From Pedobacter sp. PLR (GTDB taxonomy: Bacteria; Bacteroidota; Bacteroidia; Sphingobacteriales; Sphingobacteriaceae): DNA of 64,000 bases. The stretch spans positions 434,001 through 498,000 of the forward strand of contig NZ_JAPIVQ010000001.1 in NCBI RefSeq assembly GCF_026239675.1, in the 5' to 3' direction. The first letter of the stretch is position 1, and each line of letters starts with the position of its first letter. The notes beneath the pieces are model-generated. The model saw nothing but the letters and a program-made list of their open reading frames with translations, had not been told where the DNA came from and made no database searches. Below, one piece after another: positions 36,902 through 44,875 of the stretch. Position numbers and translations under genes: made by a program.

Positions 36902-39900
36902 CTATTTCTGTTCTACAAATACCACTTCACTCACCATTGCGTTACTGCCAGACATAGACTCAATTTTTATGCCGAGTTTTCCATCGTTGGTATCTTCCCT
37001 CATCACAAACAGCTTGATCCATTTCCCCTTTTTATCAAGCGTACCAGTCATGAATTCCCTGCCATCAATCCATATTTTCGCCGATCTGGATTCATTATTC
37101 CAATCTTCGAAATGTAGGTATAGCTCTCCTATTACCCCTTGTGGTGGGTTTATTGTAATTTCCAGGTTTTTACCGTACCAGGCAGATTTCCCATCCCATT
37201 CCCAAATACCTTCTTCACCTTTCATTTGATACTTCGTATTGCGTTTCAATACCGGCGACTTATCCCCTGTTTTCACATAGACTAAAGCATTTTCAAAAGC
37301 GGCTGGCACTCCCGATGCGGCTTCTTTGATGAAAGGAAAAGTTTTCTTTAACAAGGCGGTGTCAACTCTCGTTTCAGGATTAAAATCCTGCGTATTCATA
37401 TATTTAAGTAAGCTGTATTTCAATTGTTTTGCGACCGGGTTTTTCGGCGTAGCGATGTCATAACCACAGATCAGAAGTTTTCCCTTGCCTACTTTACATT
37501 CAAAAATTGCCGCCAGTTTTTCATTCAGGTGAAAATCACTGATTGGTTGTACAATAGGTTCCAGATTTGCCGGCCATGCTTTCATTTTAAATGACCTTCC
37601 TTTACTGATACTTTCCCATTGCCAATCGCTGAATGATCCTGTTGGAAAATCTTTTAAAGCGGGGTGTTTATCATTGATCAAAGCACCAAGGGTGGTGTTT
37701 TCCTGTCCGGGGAAGAAAACATTCGACCAAAACAGCGGCGTAAAGAACAAGGGTCTGGACACTTCAGCATTCCCCAGTTTTGCTGCGTAAAGGAGTACAG
37801 TTTTACCATTTTCCAATGCTTTCATCGCATTTTCATCCAGCACAGCCGTTTCTAATACATTCTGCACCTTATTTGCCGTATCATTTTTTGCAGGGCTATA
37901 AACCCAGAGGTCCCATTCGTTTCGGAAACCGGTACCTGGCAGCGAAACTACCAGTTTTACTTTTGCCGACTGAGTAATCCGATCCATGGCCATTTCTATG
38001 GCTCCAAAGTTTTTCACTTCCCCTCTTTTGATCAGGGTTTTATTTAGCTTTCCTGCTCCCAATACTTCCTGATTTTCTCCTATAATTTTCCAGTCTAAGC
38101 CCGTATTCAGGTCTCCCCTTCCATAATTTGCGACTTCCAGCGCAGCGGTAAAAGTCTCCGTATTTTCCCATACAAATTTCTTTATCCTCGCCAGCGGCAC
38201 TACCTCATTGTTATATTGCTTAAAATAGCTGGTATCTGTCGTTCCTTTATCTTCATAAAAAGCATCAAGCCAACCTACCAAAGCCTCTCCCTGACCCTGA
38301 TAATCCTGCATGCTCAATAGCTGGAACCCTCCACTGGAAGGTGTACGGTAAAAGTTTTCAATTAAGCTCTTGTAAAGGATCTTTTGAACGGCACCACTGG
38401 CCTGATGAAAAGCAACATCTTTATTTTCCAGTCCGTTTGCAATGGCTGATGCCCTGCACTCTTCCAGATTTCTTGCTTTTAATACGCCCGTATATTTATC
38501 AATCTCCGACCATAGCGGATACACTGGAAATTGCCCTACTTCATGCGCGAAAATCGGAATGTTACTCTTCGAATAATTTTTCTCCAGGTCATAATCACTT
38601 CTTGCACCTTGCAATCCGTAAGTACCACCAACCCCCGGAATATTATGGGTGGCAGAATAATCGTCTACCGGCATAATTTTTCTGGCCGTAGATACCGCAT
38701 ATAACCTTCTGTTGTCTTTCCCTTTCAACTTTTCGATCCATTTTTCCATTACGTTGAAATCGGAATTTCCGAGCTCATTTCCGATACACATCATGGTAAA
38801 TGAGGGGTGATTCCCATAAGCATCCAACATACGCTGCAGCTCGTTTTGGGTGTATTTATCCGCAGAAGGATTTTTTCCTAAGCCCTGAGGGAGTCCCTTA
38901 GTGAGCATATCCTGTCTGTCTTTTGGCGGTTCAGTCATCCACCAATCGATCCAGATGGCTTCCGCCTGTATGTAAATCCCCAATTTATCTGCGGCCTCGA
39001 AAGCAGCTTCCGGTGGGCACCAGGAGTGAAAACGCACATGGTTTAAGCCGTAAGATTTGTAGACTTTAAATATACGCTCCCAGTCTTTGACATCGGTGGA
39101 AGGATATCCGGTGAGTGGAAAATGTACGCAATCCAGATTACCGCGCATAAAGACCGGGGCATTATTGATCAATACTTTGGACTTGCTATGTCCGATACTC
39201 CTAAAACCAAAATCTACCGATTTATCATTTTTGTTTTCTAGTTTCACAGAGATCTGGTAGCGATTTGGCGTAAATTCATCCCATAATTTTACCGGGAAAT
39301 CCAGCTGTAACACTTGAGTTTGTGAAGCGGCCGCCGACAAAGACCCTGCCTTGCTGAAAACGGTTTTATTTGTTTGCAGGTCTATGATCCGGTAATTCAG
39401 TTTCATCTTAACCGGATTTTTTACCGCCAGTTCTAGTTTCAGTTGTCTTTTATCCGCATCCGGATATACTTGTAAATCTTCGATAGCTGTACTTGCTGCT
39501 GCACGCAATTCGAGCTTTCCAACTGCACCATTCCAGATACTTTGTGTGTATTCGGTATAGGCATGCCCTTTATCACCGATATTATGAATCAGATCGTTAT
39601 TAATTCGGATACTTAGCTTGTGTTTTCCAGGTGTCAATTTCCCTAAAGTATGCAGGTGTGGAACCCCAAGACCATCCTGTGTGGTCATTAACCGCCCATC
39701 TACCCATACTTTAGACTCCCACATCACTCTTTCCAGGAACAGGGAAATCTCTTTATTTTTCCAGGATGCGGGGATATTGATGGTCTTGTTGTACCATGCT
39801 GGTCCAACATATTTATAGGCTCTGGATAGAATCCCATAATCTGCGCCTTCTGTTTTCGTTCCTTTTTTCGCCTGGTCTGTAGTGCCCGGAAGCGCAATCG

Positions 39901-40060
39901 TTTCTTTTAATTCCTGATCAAACCATTTGTCTTTTTCGCCTTGACTGGCTTTGTCGAGTTGAAAGTTCCAGGTTCCTGCCAGGGATATTTGATCCTGAGC
40001 AAATCCTTTATTTATAAATATAACCAGAACCGATATAACCGCTAAAAATCTAATTTTCAT
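36902..40060 (-). CDS. GH2-family glycoside hydrolase
   Basis: 1052 residues with a signal peptide (NKGFAQ). An N-terminal jelly-roll sugar-binding domain (about 24-188: LAGTWNFQLD, RVMWESKVWVDG, SIWNGAVGKLEL) and an Ig-like domain precede the TIM barrel. The barrel shows RGNLDCVHFPLTGYP, HVRFHSWCPPEAAFEAAD, acid/base MCIGNEL (Glu429) and likely nucleophile FAHEVGQF (Glu507). About 350 more residues, including a C-terminal jelly-roll, are not typical of plain beta-galactosidase. Beta-galactosidase, beta-glucuronidase or a related specificity is possible. It is a single gene after the OmpA gene on the same strand, 166 bases apart. Confidence 0.88.
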   Translation of the reverse strand: MKIRFLAVISVLVIFINKGFAQDQISLAGTWNFQLDKASQGEKDKWFDQELKETIALPGTTDQAKKGTKTEGADYGILSRAYKYVGPAWYNKTINIPASWKNKEISLFLERVMWESKVWVDGRLMTTQDGLGVPHLHTLGKLTPGKHKLSIRINNDLIHNIGDKGHAYTEYTQSIWNGAVGKLELRAAASTAIEDLQVYPDADKRQLKLELAVKNPVKMKLNYRIIDLQTNKTVFSKAGSLSAAASQTQVLQLDFPVKLWDEFTPNRYQISVKLENKNDKSVDFGFRSIGHSKSKVLINNAPVFMRGNLDCVHFPLTGYPSTDVKDWERIFKVYKSYGLNHVRFHSWCPPEAAFEAADKLGIYIQAEAIWIDWWMTEPPKDRQDMLTKGLPQGLGKNPSADKYTQNELQRMLDAYGNHPSFTMMCIGNELGNSDFNVMEKWIEKLKGKDNRRLYAVSTARKIMPVDDYSATHNIPGVGGTYGLQGARSDYDLEKNYSKSNIPIFAHEVGQFPVYPLWSEIDKYTGVLKARNLEECRASAIANGLENKDVAFHQASGAVQKILYKSLIENFYRTPSSGGFQLLSMQDYQGQGEALVGWLDAFYEDKGTTDTSYFKQYNNEVVPLARIKKFVWENTETFTAALEVANYGRGDLNTGLDWKIIGENQEVLGAGKLNKTLIKRGEVKNFGAIEMAMDRITQSAKVKLVVSLPGTGFRNEWDLWVYSPAKNDTANKVQNVLETAVLDENAMKALENGKTVLLYAAKLGNAEVSRPLFFTPLFWSNVFFPGQENTTLGALINDKHPALKDFPTGSFSDWQWESISKGRSFKMKAWPANLEPIVQPISDFHLNEKLAAIFECKVGKGKLLICGYDIATPKNPVAKQLKYSLLKYMNTQDFNPETRVDTALLKKTFPFIKEAASGVPAAFENALVYVKTGDKSPVLKRNTKYQMKGEEGIWEWDGKSAWYGKNLEITINPPQGVIGELYLHFEDWNNESRSAKIWIDGREFMTGTLDKKGKWIKLFVMREDTNDGKLGIKIESMSGSNAMVSEVVFVEQK

Positions 40061-40112
40061 TGCATTTAAAATTTGTGTCCTTTGTTGAGTTTTGTTCCTC
40101 AGCTAAGCAACA

Positions 40113-40120
40113 CAAACATA
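40113..40120 (-). promoter_or_regulatory. Candidate -7 box of the GH2 gene
   Basis: Minus-strand TATGTTTG fits TAnnTTTG, 53 bases before the start codon. A TTG lies 12 bases upstream, closer than usual for a -33 element. Confidence 0.35.
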
Positions 40121-40163
40121 AATTAATCAAGGCAATCTTAAATGGATAGAATCTTTGTTTTAA

Positions 40164-40205
40164 TGGACTATCTTATGATTGGCTCTTTGCCAATAAAAAG
40201 ATAGT
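40164..40205. repeat. Long imperfect hairpin beside an AraC relic
   Basis: GACTATCTT pairs with AAGATAGTC, and inside it ATTGGC pairs with GCCAAT around a TCTTT loop: an 18-bp stem with a three-base mismatch block. No gene ends next to it and there is no T run, so a plain terminator is unlikely. It overlaps or abuts the truncated AraC-type reading frame and may mark the recombination that destroyed that gene. Confidence 0.6.
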
Positions 40206-40364
40206 CAGTGTATACAGCTGGCAACCCTGCACTTTAAGGAGATTTCCGCAGCTTTAGGAATTGATGATTCTTACTATTTTTCAAGAATATTTAGCAAAAA
40301 TATGGGAATACTTCCTCAGGATTACAAAATCAGAAAAGATATCAAAAAGGATTCCAAAATATGA
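40197..40364 (+). pseudogene. AraC-family regulator relic (C-terminal HTH only)
   Basis: The open frame with stop TGA at 40362-40364 encodes an AraC/XylS C-terminal helix-turn-helix: IQLATLHFKEISAALGIDD followed by SYYFSRIFSKNMGILPQDY. The segment FKEISAALG-x-DDSYYFSRIF is nearly diagnostic. There is no start codon with a ribosome site, no N-terminal sensor domain and no first HTH, and a 42-base hairpin lies where the rest should be. It is therefore a decayed remnant of a regulator, possibly once the activator of the GH2 gene transcribed away from it. Confidence 0.72.
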
Positions 40365-40430
40365 TAAAAGTTTCGTAACTTCCTGTATTAAAAGGGGATT
40401 GACTAATAACGCTTTACACCATAACCGGCT

Positions 40431-40793
40431 ATGCATGAGATATTAATTTATACCTCACATATCATCAGTTATATCAGCATCGGCATCATCTGTTATGGTG
40501 CAGCAATTGGTCTTTTCCATTTTTTAAAGAATGAATTAAACCGTTTGGGGAAAGGGTTTTCTTTACACAGGACCGTTCAAATTAAAATTGAGGTTGGCTA
40601 TTATTTATTGCTGGGTCTCGAATTTTTAATTGCTTCGGATATTATAGATACTATCGTTAATCCTTCGTTCCAGGATTTAGGTATTTTAGGGGGCACCGTG
40701 GTCATCAGAACGGGCTTATCCTATTTCCTGAACAAAGAAATCGACGACCTGAAAACCGATAAGAAAAGCGTAAATGAGCCGGTAAACAAATAA
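40431..40793 (+). CDS. DUF1622-family membrane protein
   Basis: 120 residues with about three hydrophobic helices: ISYISIGIICYGAAIGLFHFL, IEVGYYLLLGLEFLIASDII and LGILGGTVVIRTGLSYFL. The YYLLLGLEFLIASDII stretch is the hallmark of DUF1622, an integral membrane family of unknown function. The tail is charged and probably cytoplasmic. It starts 67 bases after the AraC relic; no operon partner is evident. Confidence 0.85.
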   Translation: MHEILIYTSHIISYISIGIICYGAAIGLFHFLKNELNRLGKGFSLHRTVQIKIEVGYYLLLGLEFLIASDIIDTIVNPSFQDLGILGGTVVIRTGLSYFLNKEIDDLKTDKKSVNEPVNK

Positions 40794-40908
40794 AATTACA
40801 AACTGGAAAACCACCTTAAACCTATTTGGTTTAAGTAGAAAAATTTAATCTACTTTTAATATCTACAATTAATTTTTCTAGTATATTTAAGTATTAATGC
40901 CAATAGTC

Positions 40909-41088
40909 ATGGATCAATCAAATAAACAAGACACCACACAAAGCAGTGCCGAGATTACCAGAAATCTGGCAGCGCATACTGCTGAGCTAAAAAAAAAGAC
41001 GGAACTTGTGAACCATCGGTTAGACGAATTGAGAGCCGAAGCAGATAAGTTTCTACACCCAGAAAAATCAGCGGCAAAAAACAAATAA
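40909..41088 (+). CDS. Small hydrophilic protein, unknown
   Basis: 59 residues from ATG 40909 (63 from an earlier ATG at 40897). It is rich in Lys, Glu and Gln with a helical, possibly coiled-coil, centre (NLAAHTAELKKKTELVNHRLDELRAEADKFL). No cysteine, signal or membrane segment is present. I do not recognise a family. A good terminator 27 bases downstream supports it as a real transcription unit. Confidence 0.6.
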   Translation: MDQSNKQDTTQSSAEITRNLAAHTAELKKKTELVNHRLDELRAEADKFLHPEKSAAKNK

Positions 41089-41114
41089 GCCCGGTAGATC
41101 TGTGCTGTTATAAT

Positions 41115-41147
41115 TCCCCGGATAAACCTTTATATCGGGGATTTTTA
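41115..41147 (+). terminator. Intrinsic terminator
   Basis: Stem TCCCCG/CGGGGA with inner ATAAA/TTTAT pairing, followed by TTTTT. Confidence 0.8.
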
Positions 41148-41738
41148 GTTTTGATTTCCAGCGTTATTCAGGTCCGTTTTCTGCTTTAATTCTTATACCA
41201 CCTGCTGTTATACCCGTATCCTGCCTTCTATTCGAATTCCAGAAAAATCATTGGAATCATCACGCAATTCGTAACCAGCGTACGATCGCAATTCCAAACA
41301 CATCAATGCAAACATTACACAATTTCTAACCACTTTCCTCCTGTAATTCCAGAAATATCAATGCTAAGCCAGTCCAGGTGATTAGCCTGATTCCAGAAAA
41401 AACCATCGGACTAACGTTTAATCCCGGAATTCCCCACTCAACTGTTATTCCTGCCGGACTTACCTAAGGTTCCCCTCAAGCTTCTTTATTGATCCGGAGC
41501 AGGTAAGGTTATAATGACGATATAATTGATTGGATCTTTAGCCGACTTTTATTGGAGGTTGATAGGGCCTAGTCCAGCCTATAGCCCCATCAAAGCCCTT
41601 AATAACAGCTTAGAACTTTCTTTTAGTATCTTAATAATTATGAGCTCATTAGCCGGATAACCCGAACATTATCACTATCTTCATACTAATCATACCAAAC
41701 AGTACTGCGCTCAACCTCAAACCCTTAACCTCTCTAAC
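41148..41738. other. Gene-free region upstream of the DUF6266 gene
   Basis: 591 bases without a credible gene on either strand. It contains diverged 55-bp repeats (41235-41433, listed separately) and ends in the AT-rich leader of the next gene. Confidence 0.55.
41235..41433. repeat. Diverged tandem repeats starting AATTCC(AGAAA)
   Basis: Units begin AATTCC at 41235, 41290 and 41345, exactly 55 bases apart, then related units at about 41389 and 41428. A consensus AATTCCAGAAANATCAATG is visible in the first 19 bases, and units 1 and 2 agree over about 43 bases. The period is not a multiple of three and all frames have stops, so it is non-coding. Confidence 0.6.
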
Positions 41739-42572
41739 ATGGCAAAAGCTTCAAACGGCCCACAGGGCCACCTCAACGGAAAAGTAGGCAATCTTGTTTT
41801 TTATATGCTCAACGGGCAGCCTATAGTACGCTTAATCGGCAGAAAAGGGAAACCTAGTACGCTTCAACTGGCCAATTATCAGGAAATGGCCGTCACCACC
41901 AAACTGCTTAAAAGAATGGGCGGTTTTATTAAACTCGGTTACGGTTTACAGGCCAGAGGAACGGTTCATAACGCACATAATTTAGCCACTTCCTACCATA
42001 AAAAACAGGCTTTAACCGGTGAATACCCCAATATCAGCATCGATTACAGCAAGGTGAAGTTAAGCCGGGGTATAATGCCTGAAACTGCTGATTTAAAAAT
42101 CAATAAGTTAGCCGGCGGATTGGAAATCACCTGGGATCCAAAAGATTATGCGGACTTAGCACACAACGATAGCGTGATGGTCATGATTTGTTGCCCGGAA
42201 ACCGGAAAAGATGAGGAGTATCTGAATATCGCCAGAAGATCCGAAGGAAAATGCTTTATTCCGATGCATGAGAACGTCCTGAATCAACAGTTAGAACCCT
42301 ATATTTCATTTATTTCTGCGGATGGCGAAAAGGTGTCCGACAGTGTTTATCTGGGTAATTTGAATGGAGTAGGCAAAAGTGCAGCAGAAGGACAGGAACA
42401 AGAGAAGTACCAGCAGGTAAAAACAAGGTTTGATCAGGTATCAGACAGCTATTTAGGTCAGTTGAAAGAGAATTTCAATTGCAAACCAAATACTAAAGCA
42501 TTTAAATATTTAGAGAAAGAATATAAGGTCCTCAAAAACCAACTGGAACACTTACCCGGAAAGCCTGGCTAA
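41739..42572 (+). CDS. DUF6266-family protein
   Basis: 277 residues. The start, MAKASNGPQGHLNGKVGN and then LIGRKGKPSTLQLANYQ, and the middle LTGEYPNISIDYSKVKLSRG fit the DUF6266 pattern common in Pedobacter and relatives. Residues about 110-220 look like an Ig/fibronectin-type beta domain (ADLKINKLAGGLEITWDPKD, DSVMVMICCPETG). The last 60 residues are charged and helical (EQEKYQQVKTRFDQVSD), an addition to the usual roughly 210-residue family length. There is no signal peptide. Function is unknown; these genes are often multicopy and sit alone, as here, after long repeat-bearing intergenic DNA. Confidence 0.75.
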   Translation: MAKASNGPQGHLNGKVGNLVFYMLNGQPIVRLIGRKGKPSTLQLANYQEMAVTTKLLKRMGGFIKLGYGLQARGTVHNAHNLATSYHKKQALTGEYPNISIDYSKVKLSRGIMPETADLKINKLAGGLEITWDPKDYADLAHNDSVMVMICCPETGKDEEYLNIARRSEGKCFIPMHENVLNQQLEPYISFISADGEKVSDSVYLGNLNGVGKSAAEGQEQEKYQQVKTRFDQVSDSYLGQLKENFNCKPNTKAFKYLEKEYKVLKNQLEHLPGKPG

Positions 42573-42795
42573 GTCGGAAATTAGTCCATATTCCCTTTTA
42601 TATTGGAAATCAAAATGCAAAAGCATCCACTTATTGATCGGTTATTGTAAAACCATGTCCAAATTTAATCAGGTATTGATTCTTATGAGTTGAATTGAAC
42701 AGTCATTTTTTGCCCAAAAGACTGTTTTAGGCCGAAAAGCATTTTTTGATGAACTTATCATGAAGAATCATATGCCTTAACTCAAATTAGTTTCA

Positions 42796-42803
42796 TAGCT
42801 TTG
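42796..42803 (+). promoter_or_regulatory. Candidate -7 box for the 81-residue protein gene
   Basis: TAGCTTTG fits TAnnTTTG and lies 25 bases before the ATG at 42829. No -33 TTTG is obvious. Confidence 0.38.
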
Positions 42804-42828
42804 ACACAGAAATTATCAAGAAATTACC

Positions 42829-43074
42829 ATGGCAGTATTACATAGAAAAGAAGAGAAAATAGAAGTTGTATTAAGTAAGCTTCCAAAAGAGTATACTGAT
42901 AAAGAATTTGTAGATATGTTTGTTCAGCTTTATTCAAAAGACTGGGGAAAGATCAAAGCGAATTACATTAAGCATTCGCAAGATAAAGAGCCTGGCACAG
43001 TGATCATCATGCCTAAGCCTGAGCTTTATCTAAAGAGCATTTTAGAGACTTATCTGGAAAACAACAAGAAATAA
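42829..43074 (+). CDS. Small conserved-looking protein, unknown
   Basis: 81 residues, soluble and charged, with a winged-helix-like or helical pattern (LSKLPKEYTDKEFVDMFVQLYSKDWGKIKANYI). No cysteine, signal or membrane helix is seen. I do not recognise a domain. The candidate promoter upstream and strong terminator downstream support expression as a single-gene unit. Confidence 0.65.
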   Translation: MAVLHRKEEKIEVVLSKLPKEYTDKEFVDMFVQLYSKDWGKIKANYIKHSQDKEPGTVIIMPKPELYLKSILETYLENNKK

Positions 43075-43107
43075 TATAGCGCGCTTTTTATTAAAGCGTA
43101 GCAATCA

Positions 43108-43148
43108 AAAACGAATAAGCCCGGCATATGCCTGGCTTTATTCGTTTA
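43108..43148. terminator. Intrinsic terminator
   Basis: A long stem AAACGAATAA-GCC / GGC-TTTATTCGTTT around a GGCATATGCC-type inner hairpin, between the 81-residue gene and the convergent DoxX gene. Confidence 0.82.
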
Positions 43149-43165
43149 ACAAGGTTTCTGTATTT

Positions 43166-43561
43166 TTAATAGGTTCCTGCCAATTTAAAACTAGATTCTC
43201 CGTCATAAACCTTATGATAGTATACATAAGAAACCGCCAGAATCAGAAATATTATCCATGGGAATACCGCTTCCATTCCGAAGCCATCCACTGCCAAATG
43301 GCTGATGGAGGCAAAAATAAAATCAAAGCCAAAGCCGGCGTATGCCCATTCCCTGACACGTTTAGGTGCCTGAGGGATAATCAGAATAATTGCGCCCACT
43401 ATTTTAAAAACAGTGAGTGCGATACCGAAGTACTCCGGGTATCCTAAATGCCGGATCCCTTCCTTAGCCACCTCCGTTTGAGAAGTAAATGCCGGCATAA
43501 CGCCTTCAAATAAGAAGATAAGGATGGTTGCCGTCCAGAAGATAATCTTGTTTTTTTTCAT
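43166..43561 (-). CDS. DoxX-family membrane protein
   Basis: 131 residues with four hydrophobic helices. The pattern HLGYPEYFGIALTVFKIVGAIILIIPQ followed by KEWAY-like REWAYAGFGFDFIFASISHLAVDG is typical of the DoxX-like (DoxX_2) family. Function is not established; relatives are four-helix inner-membrane proteins linked to thiol or quinone redox. It lies 46 bases after the VOC gene on the same strand, a pair often seen in Bacteroidota, so they are probably one operon. Confidence 0.86.
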   Translation of the reverse strand: MKKNKIIFWTATILIFLFEGVMPAFTSQTEVAKEGIRHLGYPEYFGIALTVFKIVGAIILIIPQAPKRVREWAYAGFGFDFIFASISHLAVDGFGMEAVFPWIIFLILAVSYVYYHKVYDGESSFKLAGTY

Positions 43562-43607
43562 CAGTTTATTTGGTTTTTATTGGTTTAGTATTTGTTTTAC
43601 TATGTTT

Positions 43608-44114
43608 TTAATTAGCAAATGCTTTTTCTAACACACTGACATCAATCTTTTTCATTTGCATTACTGCCGCCATTACCCTGCTGGTTTTTTCCTGGTCTTT
43701 ATTCGCGATCAGTTCGGACAGGATTGTAGGAACGATTTGCCAGGAAAGTCCAAACTGGTCTTTTAGCCAGCCGCACATTTGAGCTTTTGGATCACCACCA
43801 GCACCGAGCTTTTCCCAGTAATAGTCGATTTCTTCCTGATCTGAGCAATTGACAACGAATGAAACTGCTTCATTAAATTTGAATACTGGCCCTCCATTCA
43901 GGGCTAAAAACTCCTGACCGTCCAATTCAAACACGATGGTCATCACTGTACCTTCAGGCATTTGGTGGATGTCGAACCCTTCATCAGTATAATAGGTGAT
44001 TCCTTTAATAGTCGAATTTTTAAATATAGAAGTGTAGAAATTCACCGCTTCTTCCGCGTTCCTGTCAAACCATAAGTTTGCAGTTATCCTTTGATTGATT
44101 ACGCTATTTTTCAT
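43608..44114 (-). CDS. Single-domain VOC (PhnB-like) protein
   Basis: 168 residues. It shows the same PhnB-type VOC signature as the tandem protein at 34976: LWFDRNAEEAVNFYTSIF, EAVSFVVNCSDQEEIDYYWEKL and CGWLKDQFGLSWQIVP. Members are often misnamed 3-demethylubiquinone-9 3-methyltransferase. No catalytic role can be assigned. It is the first gene of a likely VOC-DoxX operon on the minus strand. Confidence 0.87.
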   Translation of the reverse strand: MKNSVINQRITANLWFDRNAEEAVNFYTSIFKNSTIKGITYYTDEGFDIHQMPEGTVMTIVFELDGQEFLALNGGPVFKFNEAVSFVVNCSDQEEIDYYWEKLGAGGDPKAQMCGWLKDQFGLSWQIVPTILSELIANKDQEKTSRVMAAVMQMKKIDVSVLEKAFAN

Positions 44115-44477
44115 GGCATTCAGTATTAAGTTAAATATTACCTATTCAAATTTATAATGTAAAAGGCGATTTAAACTAGTGCATAAATGACATAATCAGG
44201 GGGCAAACAGGACAGCCATTTTTTTACTCTTTCTCTTTGATCCGGGTAAGAAAACACGCGTTTGCGCTCCGCGAAGGAAAAATACGCGTTTAAAACAGAA
44301 GAGATTTTCATAAAACAGTTTGGAAACCGGATGATTTTCGTGATTTACTGTGATTCGTTGTGATTAAAAAAACGCCTTAAACAGGCCTTATCACCACTTT
44401 AACCGTGATTATGAAAAAAAGATAGAAATATTTACATCTAAATTTGGAAAACCAGTTAAGATTTGTACTTTTGCGGC
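44115..44477. other. Chromosomal gap before tRNA-Ser
   Basis: 363 bases between the VOC gene and the tRNA. Two copies of ACGCGTTT lie about 30 bases apart near 44256-44288; otherwise nothing recognisable. It should contain the promoters of both neighbours. Confidence 0.45.
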
Positions 44478-44567
44478 GGAGAGTTGGCAGAGTGGTCGAT
44501 TGCGGCAGTCTTGAAAACTGTTGACTTGTCAAAGGGTCCGCGGGTTCGAATCCCCCACTCTCCGCCA
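44478..44567 (+). tRNA. tRNA-Ser (anticodon UGA)
   Basis: A full cloverleaf with long variable arm: acceptor GGAGAGT (44478-44484) pairs with ACTCTCC (44557-44563), discriminator G, encoded CCA at 44565-44567. The anticodon loop CTTGAAA contains TGA, which reads UCA. The T-arm has GGGTTCGAATCCC. The class II form with a long extra arm confirms serine. A terminator follows 20 bases later. Confidence 0.96.
44537..44567 (+). other. Probable integration site (tRNA 3' end)
   Basis: The T-arm and acceptor end of tRNA-Ser, next to the integrase gene, is the usual core of tRNA-directed att sites. A second copy would be expected at the far end of the element, outside this window. Inferred from position only. 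Confidence 0.45.
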
Positions 44568-44587
44568 AAATGGTATCAAAACCAACA

Positions 44588-44623
44588 AAAAGCCTGCAAA
44601 TCATACGATAGCAGGCTTTTTTG
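44588..44623 (+). terminator. Intrinsic terminator of tRNA-Ser
   Basis: Stem AAGCCTGC/GCAGGCTT with a 13-base loop and a six-T tail. Confidence 0.88.
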
Positions 44624-44674
44624 TTTTTATTGGTATTCCAAAATATGCACGAATTCACATCCTATAGGTGAGTG

Positions 44675-44715
44675 ATTCGGTGAGTCATTTGGAAAATTGA
44701 AATGACTCACCGAAT
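44675..44715. repeat. Perfect 16-bp inverted repeat between tRNA and integrase
   Basis: Arms 44675-44690 and 44700-44715 (ATTCGGTGAGTCATTT and its complement) are separated by nine bases. There is no T run, so it is not an ordinary terminator. Its place between the presumed att core and the integrase suits an integrase or excisionase arm site or an operator. Confidence 0.6.
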
Positions 44716-44830
44716 AGCATATAAAAACCTGACATTAAACAGGTTGCCACACTAAACATCTTGATTTCTAATCGCTGCAAGGCTAAATTTGCATCGTTGA
44801 TTCTTATTACTTTATCTGCGATGCAGCTCT

Positions 44831-44847
44831 AGCCCGAAAATCGGGCT
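44831..44847 (+). promoter_or_regulatory. Hairpin in the integrase leader
   Basis: A 7-bp perfect stem AGCCCGA/TCGGGCT with an AAA loop ends 28 bases before the chosen integrase ATG. It could attenuate or terminate read-through from the tRNA side. Confidence 0.4.
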
Positions 44848-44875
44848 CGGGTTGTTTATTTTAATGTTTATCATT

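Noticed and set aside
44377..44658. A 93-codon minus-strand frame across the tRNA
   Set aside because: Its middle (GGFEPADPLTSQQFSRLPQS) is the well-known false translation of the antisense of a tRNA-Ser gene.
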